A stretch of 64,000 nt of DNA from Tropicimonas sediminicola (GCF_900188335.1 NZ_FZOY01000002.1:434001-498000), one strand, 5' to 3'. Shown: positions 1-9,015, counted from the stretch's first letter. Program-made: numbers and translations. The notes: a model not told the origin generated them from the sequence alone.

Positions 1-178
1 GCCCCGTGAATGGGCCACAGGCCTTTCGCCGTCGACGTCCGAGGGTTGAAACGCACCCTGCTCCGCGAGCTGGCGGCATGTCCCCCGGCCGTTGCAGTCG
101 GCGCGCGACAGGGGATCTGAGCATCCGCCCCCTTCCACCTGCGCGCGCCCGTCCACGGCATCGGAACGGGCACCGGCG

Positions 179-1072
179 TCATGCCGATCCTGCAGGAAAC
201 CGCTGAGACTGGCTCCAGTGCCGAGGCGACTGCCCGTACATGCGCTTGAACTCGCGGCTGAACTGGGAGGAACTCACGTATCCCACATCCATCGCCGCCT
301 CGTTCACGGTCATGCCGCCGGCAATCCGCATCGCGGCATTGTTCAGCCGCATGGATTTGACGAACTGGATGGGCGACATGGTGGTCGCCTGTTTGAACTT
401 GCGGTGAAACACGGCACGGCTCATGCCCACCTGCGCGGCCATATCGTCGATGGTGACCGGTTCGTTCAAGCGGGAGGACAGAAACTCGATCGTCCGGGCG
501 ATCTCGTTGCCGACACCAAAGGCCCGCCGCGCCGCCGCCCCCGCCTCGCCTTTCAGAACGGCGTAGTAGAGCTCTCGCAGACGACCATCTCCGAGGACGG
601 TCCGGTCGGTCGGGCTGTCCAGCAGCTGCAGCAGCCGCAGCAGTGCGTCGGTGAACGCATCATCCCAGCGAGCCAGGGTGAGCCCCTGCGGGAGCGGCCC
701 GCCCTTCGGGCTACGGATGGCGCCCGCGGCGTTTTCCATCTCGATCGCGAGTTCGGTCATGACCCGCGTGTTCAGCGAGATCAGCACCCCGAGGAGCGGC
801 GTTTCAGGGGACGCCTCGGGCGTGCCCGCCTCTACCGGCATCGTCATCGGGCAGCACATGTATCGCGTGCTGTCGTAGAGGTGCCTTTCGCCGTCCAGGA
901 TCGCCTCCTTGGACCCGCTCACGACGGCCACGACGCAGGGCTCGTAGACCGCGGGGGCGCAGCGAAGCGCTTCGGTGACCCGAAAAAGCTGTACGCCCCT
1001 GATCCCGGTCTCGACGGTGCCAGCCGCGCTGACCCGGCGCTCGATGAGGTGCTTGATCCGTTCCTTGCTCAT
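179..1072 (-). CDS. AraC-family transcriptional regulator
   Basis: A 297-residue AraC/XylS-type DNA-binding regulator. The first ~170 residues look like the AraC_N sensor domain of YqhC-like regulators. Residues ~195-290 carry the double helix-turn-helix: 'MAAQVGMSRAVFHRKFK' for the first and 'DVGYVSSSQFSREFKRMYG' for the second, ending in the family-typical SPRHW. The gene is divergent from the SDR oxidoreductase that starts 171 bases away, the usual layout when the regulator controls that neighbour. The shared spacer holds a helical-turn direct repeat that could be its site. The family is clear; the inducer cannot be told from sequence. Confidence 0.9.
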   Translation of the reverse strand: MSKERIKHLIERRVSAAGTVETGIRGVQLFRVTEALRCAPAVYEPCVVAVVSGSKEAILDGERHLYDSTRYMCCPMTMPVEAGTPEASPETPLLGVLISLNTRVMTELAIEMENAAGAIRSPKGGPLPQGLTLARWDDAFTDALLRLLQLLDSPTDRTVLGDGRLRELYYAVLKGEAGAAARRAFGVGNEIARTIEFLSSRLNEPVTIDDMAAQVGMSRAVFHRKFKQATTMSPIQFVKSMRLNNAAMRIAGGMTVNEAAMDVGYVSSSQFSREFKRMYGQSPRHWSQSQRFPAGSA

Positions 1073-1128
1073 GAGACCGATCTAGCGCCGCTTGATGTCA
1101 CCATTCAATACACGCGAGACGATCAGGC

Positions 1129-1148
1129 ATGTATTCGAGATGTATTCG
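1129..1148. promoter_or_regulatory. Direct repeat in divergent promoter, candidate AraC site
   Basis: ATGTATTCG occurs at 1129-1137 and again at 1140-1148, an 11-base period, in the spacer between the divergent AraC and SDR genes. AraC-family proteins commonly bind direct repeats one or two helical turns apart. The assignment to this regulator is inference. Confidence 0.35.
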
Positions 1149-1243
1149 CCTGTTTTGCGACGATGCCCGCGTCTAACTGATGCTCCAGACAAGACGAACA
1201 CACCCCACACAAGCAGCCAGCCGTGGCTGACAGGAGCATTTAA

Positions 1244-2194
1244 ATGGCAGATACACGATTTGGCCCCAAGGGCTGGACCCCGGACCGCCTTGGCGACCTT
1301 TCCGGCAAGACCTACCTCATCACCGGCGCCAACGCCGGGGCCGGCTTTCAGGCGGCGCGGACGCTGCTGGCCAAGGGTGCCGGAGTCGTCATGCTGAACC
1401 GCAGCGCCGAGAAATCCGCCGCTGCAGAGGCTGACCTCAGGAAAGAGTTCGGCGCTGGCGCCGAGCTGACCTTTGTCCGCATGGACCTCGCCTCGCTCGC
1501 CAGCGTGCGGGAGGCCGCGGCGGACGTCCTGAAGACGGTTCCACGGATCGACGCCCTGATCTGCAACGCCGCCATCGCGCAGGTGCCGACGCAGAAGCTC
1601 ACCGTGGACGGGTTCGAGAGCATGCTCGGCACGAACCACTACGGCCATTTCCTTCTGTGCGGCCTGCTCTTCGAACGGATCGAGGCATCGAAGGGCCGGA
1701 TCGTGGTCGTCTCGAGCCTCGGCTACACCATGGGGATCAAGACCATCCAGTTCGACGACATGAACTGGGACAGGAACTACCACCAGAACAAGACCTACTC
1801 CCAGAGCAAGCTGGCGCAGATGATGTTTGCCTACGAGTTGCAGGACCGGCTTGCAGCGGCCGGGAACACGGACGTCGAGGTCTATGTCTGCCACCCCGGC
1901 TCGTCGCGCACCTCTCTCATAACAACCAGCGGCAACCTGGCGACGCGGATCATGTTCGGGCTCATGTCGCTGTCTCCGATGGTGCAATCGGCCGAGAAGG
2001 GATCCTGGCCGGAGGTGATGTGTGCGACCGAGACCGGCCTGGAACAGCGGGCGCTCTATGGCCCCACGGGCCGCATGGAATTCGTCGGTCCGGTCGGCAA
2101 GGGCACGCTGCACCCGCATGCCCACGACAAGACCGTCATGGTCAGGCTGTGGGACCTGTCGGAAAAGGAAACCGGGTTCAGCTGGAACCTGTAG
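1244..2194 (+). CDS. Short-chain dehydrogenase/reductase (SDR)
   Basis: A 316-residue NAD(P)-dependent oxidoreductase of the classical SDR fold, closest in style to the retinol-dehydrogenase/protochlorophyllide-reductase-like group. The nucleotide motif is TGANAGAG near residue 28, followed by the NAA element (CNAAIA near residue 106) and the catalytic YSQSK (Tyr/Lys ~185-189) after a Ser-rich VVSSLGY strand. It lacks a signal peptide and should be cytoplasmic. A small membrane protein lies 140 bases downstream and may be cotranscribed. It is divergent from an AraC regulator, which suggests substrate-inducible expression. The substrate is not predictable. Confidence 0.9.
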   Translation: MADTRFGPKGWTPDRLGDLSGKTYLITGANAGAGFQAARTLLAKGAGVVMLNRSAEKSAAAEADLRKEFGAGAELTFVRMDLASLASVREAAADVLKTVPRIDALICNAAIAQVPTQKLTVDGFESMLGTNHYGHFLLCGLLFERIEASKGRIVVVSSLGYTMGIKTIQFDDMNWDRNYHQNKTYSQSKLAQMMFAYELQDRLAAAGNTDVEVYVCHPGSSRTSLITTSGNLATRIMFGLMSLSPMVQSAEKGSWPEVMCATETGLEQRALYGPTGRMEFVGPVGKGTLHPHAHDKTVMVRLWDLSEKETGFSWNL

Positions 2195-2334
2195 CGGGCA
2201 TTCGCCCTGGCAGAGATGGGCGGGCCAAGCGAAGGCCGCTCGGAACGCCGAGCTTCCCCTTCTGCCGCGCGACCAATCCTCCGAGGCAAGCCTGCTGCAT
2301 GCCCGGCCATAGCTCACAGACGAGAGCCAATCAC

Positions 2335-2841
2335 ATGGACATCCTGAAAACAGCCACCGACTGGACGAAGGCCGAGATGGTTTCCTCCGCCTTCTTCGTC
2401 CTGTTCGGCCTTTGCTTTATCCTGGCGAGCCTCGGGTTCTGGCAACTGGGAAAGACCGATGTTTCGAAAGCCTATGTCGTCCCGACCCTGGTCGCGGGCA
2501 GCTTGCTCCTGATCATCGGGCTCGGGATCTTCCTTCCAGGTTTCTGGAGGGTTTCGAGCTTTGCGGAGGCCTACAACAGCGACGCCGCCGGGTTTGTCGC
2601 ATCCGAGATCCGGCGGGCCGACAAGGTCCTCAACGACTACCGGATTGCTGTTTTCAGGGTCATCCCCCTGATCATTTCCGTCTGCGCGCTGGCGATCCTG
2701 TTGTTCGAGGCGCCCATCTGGCGGGCAAGCCTGGTCACGACCATCGCCATGATGGCCGCCATCCTGATGATCGATACCAACGCCAACGCACGGCTTGAAG
2801 CCTACCGGGAGCACCTGTCGGCAGCAGAGCCCACACGGTAA
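2335..2841 (+). CDS. Small membrane protein of unknown function
   Basis: A 168-residue protein with four likely membrane helices: residues ~16-38, ~48-68, ~105-123 and ~128-145. The two hairpins are separated by a hydrophilic stretch containing ADKVLNDYRIAVFRVIP. The ATG at 2335 is chosen because upstream codons in the same frame lie in the 3' end of the SDR gene, and because the hydrophobic segment then begins soon after the N-terminus. I do not recognise a family. Its position behind the SDR gene suggests, but does not prove, a shared transcript. Confidence 0.7.
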   Translation: MDILKTATDWTKAEMVSSAFFVLFGLCFILASLGFWQLGKTDVSKAYVVPTLVAGSLLLIIGLGIFLPGFWRVSSFAEAYNSDAAGFVASEIRRADKVLNDYRIAVFRVIPLIISVCALAILLFEAPIWRASLVTTIAMMAAILMIDTNANARLEAYREHLSAAEPTR

Positions 2842-2974
2842 AGGCGTTTGGCCCGGTGTCGCACGAGCAGATCCCGAGCATGCACCGGAGCCGAAATGGC
2901 CATCGCGGCACCGCGACCTATTGAGAAGCAGCGGCCGAGGTGCCATTCAGCTAGGGATCAAGTGGAGCGAGCCG

Positions 2975-3685
2975 ATGACGTCCCGGGAGCAGCAGAAGAG
3001 CCGTACCGAGTTGATTTGCGTGGCATTGCGCTCCGCGATCCTGGAGCGCGCTCTGCTGCCCGGCATGAAACTGCCCGAGGATTCGCTGGGCGAGCGCTTC
3101 GGGGCGAGCCGCACGATCATTCGACAGGCGCTGGAGCGGCTCTCGGTGGAGGGGCTGGTGGAGCTGCGGCACAACCGCGGAGCGGCGGTGGCGCAGCCGA
3201 GCCTCGAGGAGGCGCGCGACCTGTTCGAACTGCGGGCGCAGGTCGAGGACCTGGTGATCGCCCGTCTTGCCGCCGACCTGACACCGTCTCAGGAAGAGGC
3301 CCTGCTTGCCCATATCGAGAGAGAGGCCGAGGCCAGCGACGGTCCGCCGGCGATCTCGATCCGGCTGGCCACCGAGTTCCACATCCTGCTGGCAGAGCTG
3401 ACCGGCAGCCCGGTGCTCATCCGCTACGTGAACGAGATCGGCTATCGCTGCGGCTTTACACTGTCGCAATTCTCCCGGCCACATTCGACCCAATGCGGCA
3501 TCCAGGAACATCGCGACATCGTCGCGGCGCTCAAGTCCGGCGATGTCGCGACGGCGCAGAGGGTGGCGCGGCAACATCTCGATCAGGTCGCCTCGCGCGC
3601 GCAGTTCAACGGGGCCGACCTCAACGGGTTCTCGCATCTCGATGCGCTGGAACCCTACGCCAGCCCCGTCCGTGCCAAGGGCTGA
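2975..3685 (+). CDS. GntR-family regulator, FCD (FadR/VanR-type) subfamily
   Basis: A 236-residue GntR regulator. A winged helix-turn-helix fills residues ~10-78 ('LGERFGASRTIIRQALERL' is the recognition region, followed by the wing LRHNRGAAVAQP). An all-helical FCD ligand domain follows, with metal-site-type residues including the EFHILLAEL and HRDIVAAL helices. The ATG at 2975 gives the usual FCD length. It sits upstream of, and in the same direction as, the ABC importer and amidohydrolase operon starting at 4337, with one reversed gene between. Palindromes at 4177-4211 are its probable operators. The effector is probably the importer's substrate or a breakdown product (inference). Confidence 0.9.
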   Translation: MTSREQQKSRTELICVALRSAILERALLPGMKLPEDSLGERFGASRTIIRQALERLSVEGLVELRHNRGAAVAQPSLEEARDLFELRAQVEDLVIARLAADLTPSQEEALLAHIEREAEASDGPPAISIRLATEFHILLAELTGSPVLIRYVNEIGYRCGFTLSQFSRPHSTQCGIQEHRDIVAALKSGDVATAQRVARQHLDQVASRAQFNGADLNGFSHLDALEPYASPVRAKG

Positions 3686-3694
3686 CGCGCCGCT

Positions 3695-4117
3695 TCAGGC
3701 CTCGATGCCGCGGGCGGTCAATATCCGCTCGGCGCTGTCGTTCCAGACGTCCATCTTCACGATCTTGCCGTTCTCGACGACGAACCGGTCCACGTAGCGG
3801 TTGCCGTCGAACGGCGTGCCATCCGGCCAGGCGCCATAGAGAAAGCCCGTGGAATAGACCACGGTGCCCTCGGCGCCCTGCGCCACGTCGAACTGCCGCA
3901 TGTCCTTCTTCACCCAGGCATAACGCATCGCGTTGAAGGCCGTGGGCCCGGACGGATGATCGAAGACCCGCCCGCCGGTAAAGGTGATGACCACGCCCTC
4001 GGCCACGTAGGTCGCCGCGCGCTCGGGGTCGGGCTTCATCGAGGCTTCGAGGAAGTCATGCACGATCCGGGCCTCCTCGGGCAGCGCGTCGTAGTCGATC
4101 TTGAGCGGCTCAGGCAT
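3695..4117 (-). CDS. NTF2/SnoaL-like fold protein
   Basis: A 140-residue protein of the NTF2-like alpha+beta barrel superfamily, size and pattern typical of SnoaL-like proteins: an N-terminal helix (IVHDFLEASM), DPERAATYVAEGVVITF, and the C-terminal strands DRFVVENGKIVKMDVWND. Members act as small isomerases, hydrolases or ligand binders; sequence alone does not say which. It is divergent from the ABC-importer operon and convergent with the GntR gene (10 bases between stops), so it probably belongs to the same regulon. A second NTF2-fold protein (HpxZ-like) closes the importer operon. Confidence 0.75.
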   Translation of the reverse strand: MPEPLKIDYDALPEEARIVHDFLEASMKPDPERAATYVAEGVVITFTGGRVFDHPSGPTAFNAMRYAWVKKDMRQFDVAQGAEGTVVYSTGFLYGAWPDGTPFDGNRYVDRFVVENGKIVKMDVWNDSAERILTARGIEA

Positions 4118-4176
4118 AGGTTTCTCCTTCGATCAGTCGATTCGAGACCTGCCACAGATCGCGGCCGCTGTAATCT

Positions 4177-4211
4177 GCATGCGAAAATTAAATACAAAAA
4201 TTGCATGCAAT
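4177..4211. promoter_or_regulatory. Paired palindromes, candidate GntR operator
   Basis: ATTGCATGCAAT at 4200-4211 is a perfect 12-base palindrome. A second core, TGCATGC, lies at 4177-4183, with an A/T-rich tract between. Both sit in the 219-base divergent spacer between the NTF2-like gene and the ABC-importer operon, beside an FCD GntR gene. FCD regulators usually bind short palindromes, so this is the likely control site (inference). Confidence 0.45.
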
Positions 4212-4336
4212 CTGCCTCATCTCTGTGCAGGCGCTGTATGACTGGCGGAAATGCAGCCCGTTTGCCCCTGCGCGTTTGACACTCCGGAGCCTCCGAACGC
4301 CCCTGAAGGCACCCGCTGTTGTGCTCACGGAGACAT

Positions 4337-5512
4337 ATGATGCCTATCTGCCTTCCCCTCACGCGCCGCCTGCTGCTTGCAGGTGCGGCCGCTCTGACCC
4401 TGGGTTACGCCCTGCCCGCCGCCGCCCAGGATGACCCGATCAAGATCGGCCTCGTCGCCGCGCTCAGCGGTCAGTCCGCGAAATCCGGCGAGGCCATCAC
4501 CCGCGGAATCACGCTCGCGCTCGACAAGATCAATTCGGAAGGCGGCGTGCTGGGCCGGCCGCTCGAGCTCGTCAGCCGCGACGACGAGAGCAACCCGGGC
4601 AAGGGCCTGATCGCCGCGCGCGAACTGGTGCAGCGCGAAGGTGTCGCCGCGATGATCGGCGGTCTCGACACGCCGGTATCGCTCGCCATCGTGCCCTTCG
4701 CGAACGACGCCAAGGTGCCTTTCATCGGCCCCTGGGCCGCGGGCACGCCGATCACCAAGAACGGGGCCGAGGAGAACTACGTCTTCCGCGTCTCGGCAGT
4801 GGACGAGTTCGTCGACGAGGCGATCACCGAATACCTCGTCACCAAGTACGGCTCCAAGAAGCCCGGCATGATCCTCATCAACAACCCGTGGGGCGAGTCG
4901 AACGAAAAGGGCCTGATGATTGCGCTGGAGAAGCGCGGCATGGAGCACGCCGGGATCGAGAAGTTCGAATCCAACGATGTCGATGTCGTTCCGCAGCTCA
5001 CGCGGCTGAAGGAAAACGGGGCCGACGGCCTGTTCCTCGTGGCCAACGTGGCGCCCTCGGCGCAAGTCGTGAAGTCGCTCGACCGGATGGGCTGGGACGT
5101 GCCGGTCGCCTCGCACTGGGGCCCCTCCGGCGGCCGCTTCACCGAGCTTGCGGGGCCCTCGGGCGAGAAGGTGCACTTCATCCAGACCTTCCTCTTCACG
5201 GACCCCGCGCATCCGCTCTTCATGAAGCTGCAGGAGCGGTTCCCCGAGATCGAGAGCCTCGCCGACGTGACCCCGGCCACCGGTATCGCCAACGCCTATG
5301 ACGCGACGCTGCTTCTGGCCGCCGCGATCGAGAAGGCCGGCTCCACAGAGGGTCCGGCGATCCGCCAGGCGATGTACGAGATCTCCGGCGTCGAGGGGGT
5401 CATCAAGACCTACGACATGCCCTTCACGCCGGAGGATCAGGACGCGCTCGGCCCGCAGGATTACATTTTCGCCAACTTCGTCGAGGGCGAGATCGTCCCG
5501 CTCGCAGACTGA
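4337..5512 (+). CDS. ABC importer periplasmic binding protein, branched-chain amino acid type
   Basis: A 391-residue type I periplasmic binding protein (Peripla_BP_6, LivJ-like). A Sec signal peptide with a twin-arginine-like start (TRRLLLAGAAALTL) ends near AAAQDD. The mature part begins PIKIGLVAALSGQSAKSG, the standard first strand of this family. Two in-frame ATGs lie at 4337 and 4340; a GGAG at 4329 serves either. It feeds the LivH permease and LivM-LivG-LivF fusion downstream. The amidohydrolase and HpxZ-like genes in the same run argue for an amide or N-heterocycle ligand rather than leucine (inference). Confidence 0.92.
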   Translation: MMPICLPLTRRLLLAGAAALTLGYALPAAAQDDPIKIGLVAALSGQSAKSGEAITRGITLALDKINSEGGVLGRPLELVSRDDESNPGKGLIAARELVQREGVAAMIGGLDTPVSLAIVPFANDAKVPFIGPWAAGTPITKNGAEENYVFRVSAVDEFVDEAITEYLVTKYGSKKPGMILINNPWGESNEKGLMIALEKRGMEHAGIEKFESNDVDVVPQLTRLKENGADGLFLVANVAPSAQVVKSLDRMGWDVPVASHWGPSGGRFTELAGPSGEKVHFIQTFLFTDPAHPLFMKLQERFPEIESLADVTPATGIANAYDATLLLAAAIEKAGSTEGPAIRQAMYEISGVEGVIKTYDMPFTPEDQDALGPQDYIFANFVEGEIVPLAD

Positions 5513-5519
5513 CCCAGGC

Positions 5520-5548
5520 GCGGCAGCCTTCCTCCCGAGGGCTGCCGC
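5520..5548 (+). repeat. Intercistronic hairpin after binding-protein gene
   Basis: GCGGCAGCC (5520-5528) and GGCTGCCGC (5540-5548) form a perfect 9-base stem with an 11-base loop, eight bases after the binding-protein stop and before the permease gene. No T run follows. Such hairpins stabilise the upstream mRNA so that the binding protein outproduces its permeases. Confidence 0.6.
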
Positions 5549-5609
5549 CCCCCTTCCCGGTCGCGCGCCGGGACCGTTCCTTCTTCAAGGCCAAGACCCG
5601 GAGCCCCCA

Positions 5610-6485
5610 ATGACCCTATTCGTGACCGCCCTCGTGACCGGCATCGGCCTTGGCGCGATGTACGGCCTGATCGCGCTTGGATTTCAGATCACCTATTCGG
5701 TCTGCTCCCGGGTGAATTTCGCCCAGGGCTCGATGGTCATGCTGGGCGCGGTGCTGGGCTTTGTCCTGACCGAGCGCGCCGGGCTGCCGGTCATCCTGGC
5801 CTACCCGCTCGCGCTTCTGGGCTGTGCCTTCATGGGCGTGGTCGTTGAGTTCTGCCTGGTCCGTCCCTTCGCGGCGCGCGGCTCCGAGGCCTGGCTCATG
5901 GCCACGGTCGCGGGCGGCATCCTGCTCGACAACACCGTGCTCTTCACCTTCGGCAACGAGCCCCGCAGCCTGCCATCGCCTCTCGTCGAGTCGAGCTGGC
6001 AGATCCTCGGAACCGGCGTCTATCCGCAACAGCTCCTCATCCCGGCCGTCGCCATCGGCGTCGCAGTGGCGCTCCAGCTTCTCTTCCGCCGCACCCGGCA
6101 GGGCCGTGCGCTGCTGGCGGTGGTGCAAAACCCCGATGCCGCGCGGCTGATGGGGATCAACACCTCGCTGATGATCTCGGGCTCCTTCGCGCTCTCGGCG
6201 ATGCTCGCGGGCGCCGCGGGCCTGCTGATCGCGCCGCTCTTCTCGGTGCATTCCGACATGGGCACGCTCTTCGGGATCAAGGCCTTCGCCGTCGCGATCC
6301 TGGGCGGCATGACCTCGGCCTCGGGCGTGATGCTTGCGGGGTTTCTCTACGGGCTCGTCGAAGCCTTCGTGACGACCTATCTCGGCTCGTCCCACACCTA
6401 CATCCTCACCTTCGCGCTGCTGATCGCGGTGCTCGCCGTGAAGCCCAACGGGCTCTTCGGCAAGGCGGCCCTGCGGAAGGTCTGA
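5610..6485 (+). CDS. livH: ABC importer inner-membrane permease, LivH type
   Basis: A 291-residue permease of the branched-chain amino acid family (BPD_transp_2), with about eight membrane helices. Family landmarks include 'GLGAMYGLIALGFQITYSV' and NFAQGSMVMLGAV near the N-terminus, 'RRTRQGRALLAVVQNPDAAR' (the cytoplasmic loop that contacts the ATPase) and FAVAILGGMTSASG. It pairs with the LivM part of the next protein to form the translocation pore. The gap to that gene is four bases, so the two are cotranslated. The start at 5610 gives the hydrophobic N-terminus expected of LivH. Confidence 0.93.
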   Translation: MTLFVTALVTGIGLGAMYGLIALGFQITYSVCSRVNFAQGSMVMLGAVLGFVLTERAGLPVILAYPLALLGCAFMGVVVEFCLVRPFAARGSEAWLMATVAGGILLDNTVLFTFGNEPRSLPSPLVESSWQILGTGVYPQQLLIPAVAIGVAVALQLLFRRTRQGRALLAVVQNPDAARLMGINTSLMISGSFALSAMLAGAAGLLIAPLFSVHSDMGTLFGIKAFAVAILGGMTSASGVMLAGFLYGLVEAFVTTYLGSSHTYILTFALLIAVLAVKPNGLFGKAALRKV

Positions 6486-6489
6486 GCCG

Positions 6490-9015
6490 ATGAGATCGTT
6501 TTTCCGCCCTCGTCCGCTCGACCTGACCATCCTCGCGCTCACCGCGGCGGCGATCCTGTCGCTCGGCGTGATCGGAGGCTACACGCAATTCGTGATCGGC
6601 CTCGTGGCGATCTGGACGATCCTCTGCGTGGGGCTCAACGCGCTCTACGGCCTCACCGGCCTCGTCTCGCTCGGCCAGGTCGGGTTTTTCGCCATCGGGG
6701 CCTATGCCCATGCGATCCTGATGCAGGCCGGGCTGAGCTTCTGGCTGGCCCTGCCGCTGGCGACCGCGCTCTCCGCGGGCGTCGGCGCGCTGCTCGCCGT
6801 GCCGGCGGTGCGGATGGCCGGGCCGTTCCTCGCCATGGTCACCATCGCCTTCGCCTTCATCGTCGAGCATGTCGCCATCGAGTGGCGCAGCCTCACCGGC
6901 GGCCAGAACGGCCTGATGGGGTTCGACATGCCGGGACTCCTCGGGCTTTCCTTCGGCGAACGTGAACTGGTGATCCTGTCCATCGTACTCGCTGGCGCGG
7001 CGCTGCTGGCCTACCGCGCACTATCCGACAGCGGATGGGGCATGGCGATGGCCGCCCTGCGCGACCAGGAGGTCGCGGCGGGCTCCCTCGGCTTCGACCC
7101 CTTCATCACCAAGCTCACCGCCTTCGCCATCGCCGCAGGGACGGCGGGACTGGCGGGCGGGCTCTTTGCCACGCTGATGCAGTTCATCGCGCCCTCGAAC
7201 TTCATGCTGTCGCAATCGATCCTGTTCCTCTTCGCGGTGATCCTCGGCGGCGCGGGCACGGTGCTCGGCCCGCTCGTCGGCGCGGCCATCGTGGTCTTCC
7301 TGCCCGAGATGCTGTCGGGGTTGGCCGAATATCGGCTGCTGTTCTTCGGCGCGCTTCTGATCGCCGTTCTCCTGCTCGCGTCACGCGGCGTGGTCGGCAC
7401 CATCGCGGCCTTCCTGCCGCGCGCCACCGAAACAACGCCGGCCGCCTCGCGCGACACGGTGCTCGACTTCATCCGCCCCGAGACCAGAGGCGGGCTCAAG
7501 GTCGAGGGCCTCGGCATCACCTTCGGCGGGCTCAAGGCCGTGGACGGGGCGACCTTCGATGCCGCGCCCGGCGAGGTCACCGCCGTTATCGGGCCGAACG
7601 GAGCGGGCAAGACGACGCTGCTGAACATGGTCTCCGGCTTCTACGTGCCGGAAACCGGCCGCATCGAGACCGCAGGCCGCAACGTCGCCGGCTGGTCGAT
7701 GCACGCCACCGCCCGGCTCGGCGTGGCGCGCACCTACCAGGCGACGCGGCTCTTCGGAGCGCTCAGCGCCGAGGAGAACGTGATCGCCGGCCTGCCTCGC
7801 GGTCGCGGCGGGGCGCCCTTCTCGGCGCTGGCGACACCGGATCGCCGCGCCCTTGCGCGCGGTCTGCTGGCGCTCGTGGAATACGAAGGCGATCCCGCAA
7901 CCCCGGCGGACGACCTGCCCCACGTGGACCGCAGGCTGGTCGAGATTGCCCGCGCGCTCGCCATGCGCCCGCATGTCCTGCTGCTCGACGAACCGGCCGC
8001 GGGCCTCATGCACGCGGACAAGCGCGCGCTATCCGGGCTGCTGCGCAAGCTGGCCGATTGCGGGATCGCCGTGGTGCTGGTCGAGCACGACATGGAGATG
8101 GTCATGGGCATCTCGGACCGGATCTTTGCCATGGATGCGGGCCAGCCCATCGCCTTCGACACCCCCGAGGCCATCCGCAGCAACGAAAAGGTCATCGCCG
8201 CCTATCTCGGCGAAGGTACGCTCGATGCCCCGCCGCGGGAGCTGGACTACGTGCCGGGCGCGATGGAGCGCCTCATCACCCGCAAGCTCTGCGCCGGCTA
8301 TGGCGCGGCGGACGTGCTGCAGGAGGTCGACCTGCGGATCGGACAGGGGGAGCTGGTGGCGCTTCTCGGCGCGAACGGCGCGGGCAAGTCGACCTTTCTC
8401 AAGACGCTGTCGGGCCTGATGTCCCCGAGCGCCGGCGAGATCATCCTGGAAGACCGGAACATCGAGGGCAGGCCCGCCCACCAGATCGTCGAACGCGGCC
8501 TCGTGCTGGTGCCCGAGGGGCGTCAGGTCTTTCCCGACCTGACGGTCGCACAGAACATCGAACTCGGGGCCTACAAGCGCAAGGAGCGCCCGGACCCCTC
8601 CGAGCTCGAAGCGATCCTCACGCGTTTCCCGCGTCTGCGCGAGCGGATGAACACCCCCGCCGGACTGCTGTCCGGTGGCGAGCAGCAGATGATGGCGATC
8701 GCGCGCGGCCTCATGGCCAAGCCTCGACTGCTGCTGCTCGACGAACCCTCCCTCGGCCTTGCGCCGGCCATGATCGAGGAGCTCTACGCCATTCTGGCCG
8801 AGCTCCGCGACGACGGCATCACCATCCTGCTCGTCGACCAGATGGCGACCTTGGCGCTGGCGGTGGCCGACCGCGCCTATGTCCTCGAACAGGGCCGTGT
8901 GGTGGCAGAGGGCACGGCCGAGGAGCTGCAGGGCGACGAGGCTCTGATCGCGGCCTATCTCGGCGGCGGGACAGCGGAGGCCGAAGCCCCCCTGTTGAAG
9001 GAAGACGTCGCATGA
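6490..9015 (+). CDS. LivM-LivG-LivF fusion: permease and both ATPases in one chain
   Basis: An 841-residue protein carrying three normally separate subunits. Residues 1-~310 are a LivM-type permease (GLTGLVSLGQVGFFAIGAYA; FLFAVILGGAGTVLGP). Residues ~335-575 are a LivG-type ATPase with Walker A GPNGAGKT (from 368) and Walker B HVLLLDEPAAGL. Residues ~590-825 are a LivF-type ATPase with Walker A GANGAGKS (from 627), signature LLSGGEQQMMAIARGL (from ~726) and Walker B LLLLDEPSLGL. In the LivG half the ABC signature is replaced by DLPHVDRRLVEIARAL (~475-490), so LSGGQ is absent. LivM-LivG fusions are familiar; adding LivF is less so. The stop overlaps the amidohydrolase start (ATGA), so translation is coupled. 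Confidence 0.93.
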   Translation: MRSFFRPRPLDLTILALTAAAILSLGVIGGYTQFVIGLVAIWTILCVGLNALYGLTGLVSLGQVGFFAIGAYAHAILMQAGLSFWLALPLATALSAGVGALLAVPAVRMAGPFLAMVTIAFAFIVEHVAIEWRSLTGGQNGLMGFDMPGLLGLSFGERELVILSIVLAGAALLAYRALSDSGWGMAMAALRDQEVAAGSLGFDPFITKLTAFAIAAGTAGLAGGLFATLMQFIAPSNFMLSQSILFLFAVILGGAGTVLGPLVGAAIVVFLPEMLSGLAEYRLLFFGALLIAVLLLASRGVVGTIAAFLPRATETTPAASRDTVLDFIRPETRGGLKVEGLGITFGGLKAVDGATFDAAPGEVTAVIGPNGAGKTTLLNMVSGFYVPETGRIETAGRNVAGWSMHATARLGVARTYQATRLFGALSAEENVIAGLPRGRGGAPFSALATPDRRALARGLLALVEYEGDPATPADDLPHVDRRLVEIARALAMRPHVLLLDEPAAGLMHADKRALSGLLRKLADCGIAVVLVEHDMEMVMGISDRIFAMDAGQPIAFDTPEAIRSNEKVIAAYLGEGTLDAPPRELDYVPGAMERLITRKLCAGYGAADVLQEVDLRIGQGELVALLGANGAGKSTFLKTLSGLMSPSAGEIILEDRNIEGRPAHQIVERGLVLVPEGRQVFPDLTVAQNIELGAYKRKERPDPSELEAILTRFPRLRERMNTPAGLLSGGEQQMMAIARGLMAKPRLLLLDEPSLGLAPAMIEELYAILAELRDDGITILLVDQMATLALAVADRAYVLEQGRVVAEGTAEELQGDEALIAAYLGGGTAEAEAPLLKEDVA

